Part shown: positions 1 to 7,221 of the stretch, in pieces
Layout: each line of letters opens with the position of its first letter
Position numbering within the stretch: the stretch's first letter is position 1
DNA from: Hyphomicrobiales bacterium
GTDB lineage: Bacteria > Pseudomonadota > Alphaproteobacteria > Rhizobiales > Rhizobiaceae
Assembly (NCBI GenBank): GCA_900468535.1
Contig: UBTY01000026.1
Coordinates: 176,646 to 240,645 of the forward strand
Length of the DNA: 64,000 bases
Direction of reading: 5' to 3'
Notes under the pieces: model-generated
Seen by the model: only the letters and a program-made list of their open reading frames with translations
Database searches by the model: none
Told to the model about the DNA's origin: nothing
Made by a program: the position numbers and the translations under genes

Positions 1-1
1 T

Positions 2-640
2 CAGCTACAGAGCCCAGGCGAACTTGCGATTCTCAGCGCACAGGCCGAACGCTCCGGCGACCACCATCTGTCGCTACAAATCGGCAAAACCGCCTATTCC
101 CGTGGTATCGATGTTGCCGCTCTGGCATTTCCGCTCGGCGTCATTCCGGCAGGAGCCAATATCTCCGGGTCCGGCAAGGCGCTGGCCTATGCGATCGCCC
201 GTCAGGAGAGCGCCTTCAACCCGGCGGCGGTTTCGGTTGCCGATGCCCGCGGCCTGCTGCAGATTTTGCCCGGAACGGCGAAGGCCGTCGCCAAGCGCCA
301 CAACATCACCTATTCGAAAGACAAGCTGACGACGGATGCAGGCTATAATGCCACGCTCGGCGCGCATTATCTCGGCGAGCAGATCGATACGTTCGGCGGT
401 TCATATATCATGACGTTCATCGCCTATAACGCGGGGCCGAAGCGCGTGCCGGAGTGGATCGGCCGCTACGGTGACCCGCGCGGCAAGTCCATTGACGCCG
501 TCGTCGACTGGATCGAGCGAATCCCCTTCCCCGAAACGCGCAACTACGTCCAGCGGGTGATGGAGAACTATGAGGTGTACAAAGCTCGCCTCGGCCAGCC
601 CGCCGACCTGCAAGGCGACCTGATCAACGGACGCTCCTGA
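2..640 (+). CDS. Soluble lytic murein transglycosylase, C-terminal part (5' truncated by window)
   Basis: The reading frame is open from base 2 and has no start in the window, so only the last 212 residues are present. They form the SLT catalytic domain, which cleaves the MurNAc-GlcNAc bond of peptidoglycan in the periplasm and leaves 1,6-anhydro ends. The likely catalytic Glu sits in ARQESAFNP (about residue 69 of the fragment). It is followed by the family motifs GLLQILPGTA, AYNAGPKRV and IPFPETRNYVQRV. The upstream alpha-helical U-domain expected for Slt70-type enzymes would lie before the window. The family is clear; the exact member (Slt-type) is inferred from the motif order. Confidence 0.93.
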   Translation, partial: QLQSPGELAILSAQAERSGDHHLSLQIGKTAYSRGIDVAALAFPLGVIPAGANISGSGKALAYAIARQESAFNPAAVSVADARGLLQILPGTAKAVAKRHNITYSKDKLTTDAGYNATLGAHYLGEQIDTFGGSYIMTFIAYNAGPKRVPEWIGRYGDPRGKSIDAVVDWIERIPFPETRNYVQRVMENYEVYKARLGQPADLQGDLINGRS

Positions 641-705
641 ACCAATTTCGTTTGCAAGCGCGCTTCAACCGCCGTTAGTCTCCAATGAAACTGGGAGACG
701 ACGCG

Positions 706-1599
706 ATGGAAAATGCTGCGAATGCCGGTTTCGTGCAACGGCAGGTGAGCGCGGAGGACGGCCTGGTGCTGTCGCTGCGTGACTATCCCGTACGGCCGGA
801 TGGAAACCCGCAATCACTGCCGATCGTCTGCCTCCCCGGCCTGACGCGCAATGCGCGCGACTTTCATCAGCTTGCTCTTGCGTTATCGCAGGACCGGTCT
901 GCGGCGCGTCGTGTGATCGCACTCGATTATCGTGGGCGTGGGCTCTCCGGCTGGGATGCCAACAAGGAAAACTATTCAATCGCCGTCGAGGCGCGCGATG
1001 TCCTTACTGTCTGTGATCATCTTGGCATCGAGCGCGCCGTCTTCATCGGCACGTCGCGCGGTGGACTGATCCTTCACATTCTCACCGCTATGAGACCAGC
1101 ATTGCTGGCGGGTGCGGTCCTCAACGACATCGGACCTGTCATCGAAGCCAAAGGTCTGATGCGGATTCGCGATTATCTGAACCGCGGCGGACTTGCTCGG
1201 GATTGGAACGAGGCTGTCGCGGCGCTACAGGCGAATCATGGCCGGCACTTTACCGCTCTAAACGATGAAGACTGGCGCGAGATGGCCAACGCCATTTACC
1301 GGATGGTCGACGGCCACATTGCCCCGGACGTCGATCCCGCCATTGCGGAAGCATTGCTTACCGTCGATTTCGAGAAGCCCCTGCCCGATCTCTGGCAACA
1401 GTTCGATGCCTTCCGGGAGATTGCGCTATTGGTGATCCGAGGAGAGCATTCCGATCTTCTGTCGGAGAAGACAGTTGAAGAGATGCGTGAGCGTATTCCG
1501 CGGATAGTCACAAGCGTTGCCGAAGGCCAGGGCCATGCGCCGTTGCTGCATTTGGCGCCGGTTTACAGCGAACTTCGTCGTTTCCTCGCCAGCAATTAA
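706..1599 (+). CDS. Alpha/beta fold hydrolase
   Basis: A 297-residue serine hydrolase of the alpha/beta fold. The nucleophile elbow is GTSRGG (Ser about residue 117), with an oxyanion-loop sequence CLPGLTRNARDF near residue 45. A likely acid lies in GEHSDLL and the catalytic His in GQGHAPLLH near the C-terminus. The substrate is unknown; the closest families are esterases, epoxide hydrolases and haloalkane dehalogenase relatives. I chose the ATG at 706 because GGGAG sits 8 bases upstream of it. An in-frame ATG at 685 has no ribosome binding site. It runs toward the convergent porin gene, with a terminator hairpin between them. Confidence 0.85.
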   Translation: MENAANAGFVQRQVSAEDGLVLSLRDYPVRPDGNPQSLPIVCLPGLTRNARDFHQLALALSQDRSAARRVIALDYRGRGLSGWDANKENYSIAVEARDVLTVCDHLGIERAVFIGTSRGGLILHILTAMRPALLAGAVLNDIGPVIEAKGLMRIRDYLNRGGLARDWNEAVAALQANHGRHFTALNDEDWREMANAIYRMVDGHIAPDVDPAIAEALLTVDFEKPLPDLWQQFDAFREIALLVIRGEHSDLLSEKTVEEMRERIPRIVTSVAEGQGHAPLLHLAPVYSELRRFLASN

Positions 1600-1640
1600 G
1601 CCCTTTGTGGCCCGGCTCCGTTCAGTCGAAACACAGCAAA

Positions 1641-1670
1641 CAAAAAGAGCCCGGCTCGAAAGCCGGGCTC
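1641..1670 (-). terminator. Rho-independent terminator of the porin gene
   Basis: A perfect 10-bp stem (1647-1656 with 1661-1670) closes a CGAA loop. Read on the minus strand it is followed by TTTTTG (1641-1646). It lies 26 bases past the stop codon of the porin gene and faces the hydrolase gene on the other strand. Confidence 0.85.
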
Positions 1671-1696
1671 TCCTGATTGACCGAAGTCAGATCAGA

Positions 1697-2737
1697 TTAG
1701 AACGAACGCTGCAGGCGGAAGTAGCCCGATACCGTGTCGTCGTCGACCGTGAAGGTACGATCCTGCCACTGTACGGAAGCCTTGGCGTAGAAGTTCTCGA
1801 CGATCTGGTAGTCGACCGTTACGCCAGCCTTCCACATGTCGTCGCTCGAGAAGTCGGTAACCGTAGCTGCCGAACCGCCGTTCTTGATGTTGTCGAAGTA
1901 CTGAACAGCAGGCGTGATCTTCAGCTTGTCAGTTGCCTGGATTGCGTATTCAGCAGCAATCGTCCACTCAGACTCTTCGAAGTAAGCGTTCGGGCCAGAA
2001 GCCCAAGCTGCTGCGAGGCCGAGCGTACCCGGACCAACGGCAACCGTAGCCATACCGCGGATTGCACCTTCTTCAGTGTCGGTGTCGTAGCCACCGATCA
2101 ACTGGTAGGAGAAGGCACCAGCCTTGCCACCGATGCCAGCAGCGATGCCGACGTCGTTGCCATTTTCGCCGAGATCTTCGTGGATCGCGTCTTCGAGTTC
2201 GTCAACCGACAGACCAGCGTAGAAGTCGCCAGACTCGTACTGATAACGGAAGGAGTTATGCAGCGTGGAGTTGGAAGCCAGCGAGTCCGTTTCGCCGCTC
2301 AGGCCGTCGTCCCACCAGCTGTAGAACAGACCAGCGCGGAAGCCAGCGATGTCGATGTAAGCGGAGTCGAGATACGTGCCACCGTTGTCCGTAGCATTGT
2401 CAGCGTCCGTCTGCAGAACGATAACGCCGGTGAGCGGGCCGTACTCGGTGTCGCTCTTTGCCGTGAACTGAACGTTACCACGGGTCCAGAACGACCAGTC
2501 AGAAACGCCGTTTGCCGACTGATCACGACCGAAGCGAACTTCCGTACGGATGTAACCTTCGATCTTGAGGCAGGTTTCGGTGCCCGGGATGTAGAAGTAG
2601 CCGGTGCCGTAAGCGTCGCAGACGCGGACGTATTCAACCGGTTCCGGCTCAGCAGCAACGACAGCGTCGGCAGCCTGAGCACCGGAAACTACTGCGAGAG
2701 CAGCAGCGGAGCCGAGAAGAAGGCTCTTGATGTTCAT
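1697..2737 (-). CDS. Outer membrane porin (RopA/Omp2-like)
   Basis: A 346-residue general porin of the alphaproteobacterial porin_2 family, forming a beta-barrel in the outer membrane for diffusion of small solutes. Residues 1-22 form a signal peptide (MNIKSLLLGSAAALAVVSG, cleavage near AQA-AD). The mature N-terminus has the rhizobial signature VEYVRVCDAYGTGYFYIPG with the paired cysteines C..C, and the chain ends in an aromatic residue (LQRSF) as outer membrane barrels require. An upstream in-frame extension to about 3097 exists, but the start at 2737 has GGAGGTC directly before it and the signal peptide immediately after. Monocistronic, with its own terminator. A likely abundant envelope protein. 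Confidence 0.93.
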   Translation of the reverse strand: MNIKSLLLGSAAALAVVSGAQAADAVVAAEPEPVEYVRVCDAYGTGYFYIPGTETCLKIEGYIRTEVRFGRDQSANGVSDWSFWTRGNVQFTAKSDTEYGPLTGVIVLQTDADNATDNGGTYLDSAYIDIAGFRAGLFYSWWDDGLSGETDSLASNSTLHNSFRYQYESGDFYAGLSVDELEDAIHEDLGENGNDVGIAAGIGGKAGAFSYQLIGGYDTDTEEGAIRGMATVAVGPGTLGLAAAWASGPNAYFEESEWTIAAEYAIQATDKLKITPAVQYFDNIKNGGSAATVTDFSSDDMWKAGVTVDYQIVENFYAKASVQWQDRTFTVDDDTVSGYFRLQRSF

Positions 2738-3460
2738 ATTGACCTCCAATTCAAAGTTTCGATCGGGTCTGGGTTTTTCGCCGTTAGAGCAGCGTTCCCT
2801 GCCCCATCCCCATGTTTCAAGAAGTCGGACGATCAACCGCCCTCGCTTCCGAGGTTGAAAATACAAGACCGGGACTGTCACGCAATCACCAACTTGTCCG
2901 TTGGGGGCATTTGCGACAGCCTTCCGTATGCGCTGTTGCTGAAAGGTCACAAATGCGGCATCCGCCCGGCGCGTTTCTTTATACTTCATTAAGAAAGCGC
3001 TGGTTTTCCGGGGGTTTATAAATGCTCCTGCCCCACGGCTCCAGACGAGATGTGCCGCATTAGCGGCTATTTCCTGCCGGATTCGGTGTTCCTGCACGCC
3101 TTTCGCATGGCCACGCGGCAGCAGGCTTGTGACAGCGATCAGGATTCTCCGGCGAGAATCGGCTGCCCAACCGGAGATGATTCTTCAGTTCGATTCGCTC
3201 ATCTCAGGGGCGAGATGACGGAGGGCGCTTTAAGATGGCAGATTGTGAGGCGTTATGTAGGGAAGTTCTCTATGGAGAGATCGCAGCTGCCCGGTCGGGT
3301 AACAATTCGCTTTCCGTCCAGAGATTCGCTTGTCCGATCTTCCACAAGCAACGGGCGGTTTTTTTCGCAAGGAACTCTGCGACCCGGCAATTGTCAGGGC
3401 GCGGCGGATGCCAGCGCGCTGCCTTAGTTCAATCTCGCGATGTGTAGATAATTGAAGCAA
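2738..3460. other. Long intergenic region upstream of the porin gene
   Basis: About 720 bases without a convincing gene. The half nearest the porin must hold its minus-strand promoter and an untranslated leader; I could not fix the -35/-10 boxes with confidence. Short open frames on both strands here have arginine- and serine-rich translations without any family signature. Around 3328-3367 a short inverted repeat (GCTTGT...ACAAGC) is followed by a run of seven T, which could terminate a small plus-strand RNA, but no promoter is evident. Confidence 0.5.
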
Positions 3461-3550
3461 TGGCGGAGAAGATGGGATTCGAACCCACGATACCCTCTCG
3501 GGTATACTCCCTTAGCAGGGGAGCGCCTTCGACCACTCGGCCACCTCTCC
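3461..3550 (-). tRNA. tRNA-Ser (anticodon GCU)
   Basis: Read on the minus strand this folds into a class II tRNA of 90 bases including an encoded CCA (3461-3463). The acceptor stem is GGAGAGG with CTTCTCC, the D arm contains GGCCGAGTGG, the anticodon loop is CTGCTAA (anticodon GCT, reading AGC/AGU serine codons), and a long variable arm of GTATACCCGAGAGGGTAT type precedes the T arm GGGTTCGAATCCC. The long variable arm is the mark of tRNA-Ser. I saw no integrase gene or duplicated 3' end nearby, so there is no sign that it serves as an integration site here. Confidence 0.96.
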
Positions 3551-3630
3551 GGTGGGAGCCTGATAGAGTCATTCGCCGGGTGAAGCAAGCGCTTTTTCGG
3601 CTCTATCAGACAAGAAAAGCCATTCCGGCT

Positions 3631-4848
3631 CTATGCAAGCAATTGCTTCAGATCGGCCGATGCATCGGCAATGATCGACTTGTCCGGCGTAATGCCTGAT
3701 TCCAGCATCTTCTTGCCGCTCACATAGGCCTTGGCATCGTTGATGGCGTCCACGGCGACGAATTTGCCTGCCTTGAAATACCAGATCGAATGCGCGCCCT
3801 CGCGTGCGCCCGGGCGCAGCACCGTCTCGTCATAGCCGAGATTGAAGCCGGCGATCTGGAGTTTCACGTCATACTGATCCGACCAGAACCAAGGCTTCGG
3901 CTCGTAGGGTGCATCGCCGCCAGCGATGACGGCAGCGATGGCCTCGGCCTGGTCGACAGCGTTCTGTACCGATTCGAGACGGATCCGGCCGCCCTGCCAC
4001 GGCAGCACCGCGCAATCGCCCGCGGCATAGATCGAAGGGTCGGATGTACGCGCGAATTCATCGACAATGATGCCATTGGCAACTTCGAGGCCGGCTTCCT
4101 TCGCCAGCTGATCATTGGGCACGACGCCGATTCCGACGATTGCAAAGTCGATATCGATCGTGCTGCCGTCCGAGAGTTCGGCGCCGACGAGCTTGCCGTC
4201 GCGGCCGATCAAATGCTTGAGACCGGTCTTTTCCCGAATCGACACATCATGCGTTTCGTGGATCACACGCATGATGTCAGCCGTCTCTTTTGCCGCAACG
4301 CGCTGCAGGATACGATCGGCCATCTCGATGACCGTAACCTCAAGGCCGCGATGGCGGGCAACGGCAGCCGCTTCAAGGCCGATATAGCCGCCCCCTATAA
4401 TAAGGACGCGGCGACCGGGGCGCATCTCTTCCGCCAAAAGGTCGGCGTCGCGCTTGTCGCGGGCAACATAGACGCCGGCGAGATCGCCGCCGATCGCGGC
4501 CGGGAGGGCGCGAGGGGTCGAGCCGGTCGTCAAAGCAAGAGTGCCGTAATCGAGAACGGAGCCGTCCTGGAGGACCACCTGCTTCTGGTCGCGCTTGATC
4601 TGCTCGGCCCAAGTGGCGAGCCTGATCTCGACGTCGTTGTCCGCATACCAATGCTCGGGCCGGAACAGCAGGCGATCAAAGCTCATTTCGCCGAGCAAAT
4701 ACTTCTTCGTGAGCGGCGGTCGCTGATAGGGGAGAACGTCTTCGGCGCCGATAATCGTAATCGGACGCATATCCTTCAGCGCGCGAAGCTTGGCTGCCAA
4801 TGCAAAACCAGCCTGACCTGCGCCAATGATCACCAGTCTGTCCGTCAC
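3631..4848 (-). CDS. FAD/NAD(P)-dependent oxidoreductase, ferredoxin reductase-like
   Basis: A flavoprotein of about 405 residues resembling the NADH-dependent ferredoxin/rubredoxin reductases of the rhodocoxin reductase and putidaredoxin reductase group. The N-terminal FAD site is VIIGAGQAGFALAAKLR, the central NAD(P) site is VLIIGGGYIGLEAAAVA, and the second FAD contact is IYAAGDCA near residue 275. The C-terminal reductase domain follows. I prefer a GTG start at 4848: GGGAG lies 7 bases before it, while the ATG at 4869 has no ribosome binding site. No ferredoxin or P450 partner gene is adjacent, so the electron acceptor cannot be read from context. Confidence 0.88.
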   Translation of the reverse strand: MTDRLVIIGAGQAGFALAAKLRALKDMRPITIIGAEDVLPYQRPPLTKKYLLGEMSFDRLLFRPEHWYADNDVEIRLATWAEQIKRDQKQVVLQDGSVLDYGTLALTTGSTPRALPAAIGGDLAGVYVARDKRDADLLAEEMRPGRRVLIIGGGYIGLEAAAVARHRGLEVTVIEMADRILQRVAAKETADIMRVIHETHDVSIREKTGLKHLIGRDGKLVGAELSDGSTIDIDFAIVGIGVVPNDQLAKEAGLEVANGIIVDEFARTSDPSIYAAGDCAVLPWQGGRIRLESVQNAVDQAEAIAAVIAGGDAPYEPKPWFWSDQYDVKLQIAGFNLGYDETVLRPGAREGAHSIWYFKAGKFVAVDAINDAKAYVSGKKMLESGITPDKSIIADASADLKQLLA

Positions 4849-4932
4849 GTTCTCACTCCCGTCGTACATTCGCGCGCTGGGGCAAAGGCCTATCCCTTGC
4901 CCCTTTCGCCGTCAACCGGACGAGTGCCGGTC

Positions 4933-6048
4933 TCAGGCGATCTCGATCCAGCGCCGTTCGTGGAATGACTGTGCCATGGCGTGGACAGACTTCTCTATCC
5001 TAAGACCGTCTTCAAATGTGACGATGGACGACGGCGCACCGGAAATCGCGCGGATCAGCTCATGGCATTCGATGATCTTCAGATCGTTAAAGCCGAGACC
5101 GTGGCCGGGAGCGGGAATGAAGCGGTCGTAGGGGTGATGCGCCGGGGCTGCCAGTATCTTGCGGAAGCCCTGCTCCGAACCGCGTCCTTCCGCCTGATAG
5201 AGGTCGAATTCGTTCATGCGCTCCTGATCATAGGCGATCGAGCCTTTGGAGCCAAAGATCTGCAGCGCGATCCTGCCCTTGCGCCCCCAGGCCGAGCGGT
5301 TTGCCATCAGCACGGCGGAGATGCCGCCACCGAGCCGCATCAACACATTGGCTCCGTCGTGATTCTCGACGTTACGACGTCCGCCCTCCTTCAGGGGGCG
5401 ATCGGCATAGGGCTTGACCATGTCGGTGATGACGGCCTCCACATGTCCGAAGAGATACCAGAGCAGCGACAGCGGATGCACGGCGAAATCGTCCAGCGCA
5501 CCGTATCCTGAGGCCAGCTCACTCTTCCAATAGAAGAAGGCTTCCGGATCGGCCATGAAGTCCTCGTCCATCTCGACGCGAATGTGGTTGACCGTTCCAA
5601 TGGCGCCCTCGCCGATCAGCGTCTTGATCTGCCGCATCATCGGGTTCTGTATATAGTTGTAGCCGAGGACGGCGACCTTGCCCGATGCCCGCGCCGCCGC
5701 CAGCATCTTCTCGGCGTCGGGATAGGCTGGCGCCATGGGTTTTTCGCACCAGACATGCTTGCCCGCATCGAGCGCAGCAATCGCCATCTCGGGGTGGAAC
5801 TGATTCGGGGTCGTGACGGAGACCACATCGACAGCAGGATCGGCAATCAGATCCCGCCAATCGGCCGTCGCCTTTTCGAAGCCGAACTCTGAAGCGCGTT
5901 TGGCCGCGAGCTCCGCGTTGGCTTCGGCCAAGTGGACAAGACGCGGACGCTCCACGTCACCGAACACCGTCTTTACCGCATTCCATGCCAACGCATGGCA
6001 CTTGCCCATATAACCTGTGCCGATCAGGCCGATTCCGAGTGGCTTCAT
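4933..6048 (-). CDS. iolY: Gfo/Idh/MocA family oxidoreductase (IolY-like inositol dehydrogenase)
   Basis: A 371-residue NAD(P)-dependent dehydrogenase with an N-terminal Rossmann fold (GLIGTGYMGKCHALAW), the family EKP motif (CEKPMAP, about residue 97, Lys being catalytic) and a C-terminal beta-sheet substrate domain containing GYGALDDFAVHPL. It is divergent from iolR, which precedes the iol operon. As I recall, the same position in S. meliloti holds iolY, implicated in use of scyllo- or D-chiro-inositol isomers. The start has GGAGGA 6 bases upstream. A half-match to the IolR motif lies in its promoter region. The family is certain; the inositol-isomer role is inferred from context. Confidence 0.85.
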   Translation of the reverse strand: MKPLGIGLIGTGYMGKCHALAWNAVKTVFGDVERPRLVHLAEANAELAAKRASEFGFEKATADWRDLIADPAVDVVSVTTPNQFHPEMAIAALDAGKHVWCEKPMAPAYPDAEKMLAAARASGKVAVLGYNYIQNPMMRQIKTLIGEGAIGTVNHIRVEMDEDFMADPEAFFYWKSELASGYGALDDFAVHPLSLLWYLFGHVEAVITDMVKPYADRPLKEGGRRNVENHDGANVLMRLGGGISAVLMANRSAWGRKGRIALQIFGSKGSIAYDQERMNEFDLYQAEGRGSEQGFRKILAAPAHHPYDRFIPAPGHGLGFNDLKIIECHELIRAISGAPSSIVTFEDGLRIEKSVHAMAQSFHERRWIEIA

Positions 6049-6080
6049 GTTGTCTCCTCCAGGGTCCTCTCCATTTTTTT

Positions 6081-6094
6081 GGAATATTTAGACC
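6081..6094. promoter_or_regulatory. Half-conserved IolR-type operator upstream of iolY
   Basis: GGAA-TATTTA-GACC. The first ten bases are identical to the site upstream of iolR, but the second half-site departs from TTCC. It lies 33 bases upstream of the iolY start. Supported only by similarity to the better sites nearby. Confidence 0.35.
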
Positions 6095-6221
6095 GTTTTG
6101 ACAAGCGCCCTCAACGGTCACTTTTAGCCGCACATCAGACAAAACCGCCGAAAATCGTTGATTATCAGCGTAATAAAAACAATTAGGCAGCCGGATCGAA
6201 ATCAACTAAAGTCGAGATTAT

Positions 6222-6235
6222 GGAATATTTATTTC
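6222..6235. promoter_or_regulatory. Candidate IolR operator upstream of iolR
   Basis: GGAA-TATTTA-TTTC, one mismatch from GGAA-N6-TTCC. It ends about 10-18 bases before the iolR start codon, a position that would allow autorepression. Confidence 0.5.
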
Positions 6236-6253
6236 ATTCACTGGATGATACCC

Positions 6254-7129
6254 ATGGATAGCGACACCAAAAGCCCGGCACGCGTTCCCCGCGATTTCGA
6301 GAGCCTGCGCAGTACGATCATCGAACGGAAGGCCAGCATGCCCAAGCGGTTGGCGCAGGTTGCCGCCTTCGCGCTCGGCAATCCCGACGAGATCGCCTTC
6401 GGCACGACGGCCAGTATCGCTGCCGCTTCGAATGTGCAGCCGTCAACGCTCGTACGGCTCGCGCATCATCTGGGCTACGACGGTTTCTCCGATCTGCAGA
6501 GCATCTTTCGCGAGAGGCTGCGCGACCGCACGCTGACCTATGAAGAGCGCCTGGTAACGCTGGAGCAGGCCAGCGGCGAGGACGAAGACGCCAACCTGCT
6601 TTCGGGCTTCATCTCGGCTGCGAGCCAGTCGGTCAACCGGCTGGCCGCCACCGTGCAGAGCGATACCTTCACCAAGGCAGTCGATATCCTAGCGGCTGCC
6701 GAGACGATCTACCTGATCGCCAAGCGGCGTTCCTATCCGCTGACGGCACACATGACCTACGCCTTCTCGAAGCTCAACATCCGGCACCAGATCGTCGCAT
6801 CACCAAACGGCGTCGATCCGGAAATGGTGCAATTCGCGACAAAGAACGATGCGGCAATTGCCGCAAGCTTCTCTCCCTACGCCGCAGACAGCCTGAGCCA
6901 GGCAGAAGCGTTAGCGGATCGCGGCGTGCCTGTCGTCGCCATCACCGATTCAGCCTTCTCGCCGCTTGCCGCCCGCGCCACCTGCTGGTTCGAAGTGGCA
7001 GAGGCGGACTTTGCCGGTTTCCGCTCGCTCTCCGCCTCGATGGCGCTGACCATGGCGCTCCCGGTTGCGATCGCCGAGCGGCGGCGGAAGCGAACTTCGA
7101 CAAAATCGACAAAATCAAAAATGGAATAA
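6254..7129 (+). CDS. iolR: IolR, RpiR-family transcriptional repressor of inositol catabolism
   Basis: About 291 residues. The N-terminal RpiR helix-turn-helix (roughly residues 10-85, including TASIAAASNVQPSTLVRLAHHLGYDGFSDL as its core) is followed by a SIS sugar-isomerase-like domain (about 125-265) that would bind a phosphorylated inositol intermediate. The C-terminal tail is basic and Lys/Thr-rich. It sits between divergent iolY and downstream iolC, the arrangement of the rhizobial iol repressor. Two starts are possible, ATG 6245 and ATG 6254; the ribosome binding site is weak for both. The last codons and stop overlap a perfect copy of the putative operator for iolC. Confidence 0.9.
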   Translation: MDSDTKSPARVPRDFESLRSTIIERKASMPKRLAQVAAFALGNPDEIAFGTTASIAAASNVQPSTLVRLAHHLGYDGFSDLQSIFRERLRDRTLTYEERLVTLEQASGEDEDANLLSGFISAASQSVNRLAATVQSDTFTKAVDILAAAETIYLIAKRRSYPLTAHMTYAFSKLNIRHQIVASPNGVDPEMVQFATKNDAAIAASFSPYAADSLSQAEALADRGVPVVAITDSAFSPLAARATCWFEVAEADFAGFRSLSASMALTMALPVAIAERRRKRTSTKSTKSKME

Positions 7130-7136
7130 ACATTCC
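7123..7136. promoter_or_regulatory. Candidate IolR operator, perfect GGAA-N6-TTCC, overlapping the iolR stop codon
   Basis: GGAA-TAAACA-TTCC. GGA are the last bases of the final Met and Glu codons and TAA at 7127-7129 is the stop codon of iolR, so the operator is partly coding. It lies 86 bases upstream of iolC. Confidence 0.6.
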
Positions 7137-7152
7137 GAATTGACAACAATAC

Positions 7153-7166
7153 GGAACCGATGTTTC
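7153..7166. promoter_or_regulatory. Second candidate IolR operator upstream of iolC
   Basis: GGAA-CCGATG-TTTC, one mismatch from the same motif. It is centred 30 bases (about three helical turns) downstream of the perfect site at 7123-7136, so two dimers could bind on the same face of the helix. Confidence 0.45.
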
Positions 7167-7221
7167 ATTACTCGCAATCAGCAGGCGCCAAGCCGTAGCT
7201 AAAATCTAGCGGGAGGACATC

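Noticed and set aside
1517..2992. A 491-codon open frame antisense to the porin gene
   Set aside because: The porin frame on the other strand has a signal peptide, ribosome binding site and terminator. The antisense translation has no family pattern; it results from codon bias.
3300..3370. Possible small RNA ending in GGGCGG and seven T
   Set aside because: The inverted repeat before the T run is weak and no promoter was found; kept only as a remark on the intergenic region.
3461..3550. tRNA-Ser as an integration site for a genomic island
   Set aside because: No integrase, no repeated tRNA end and no change in base composition on either side.
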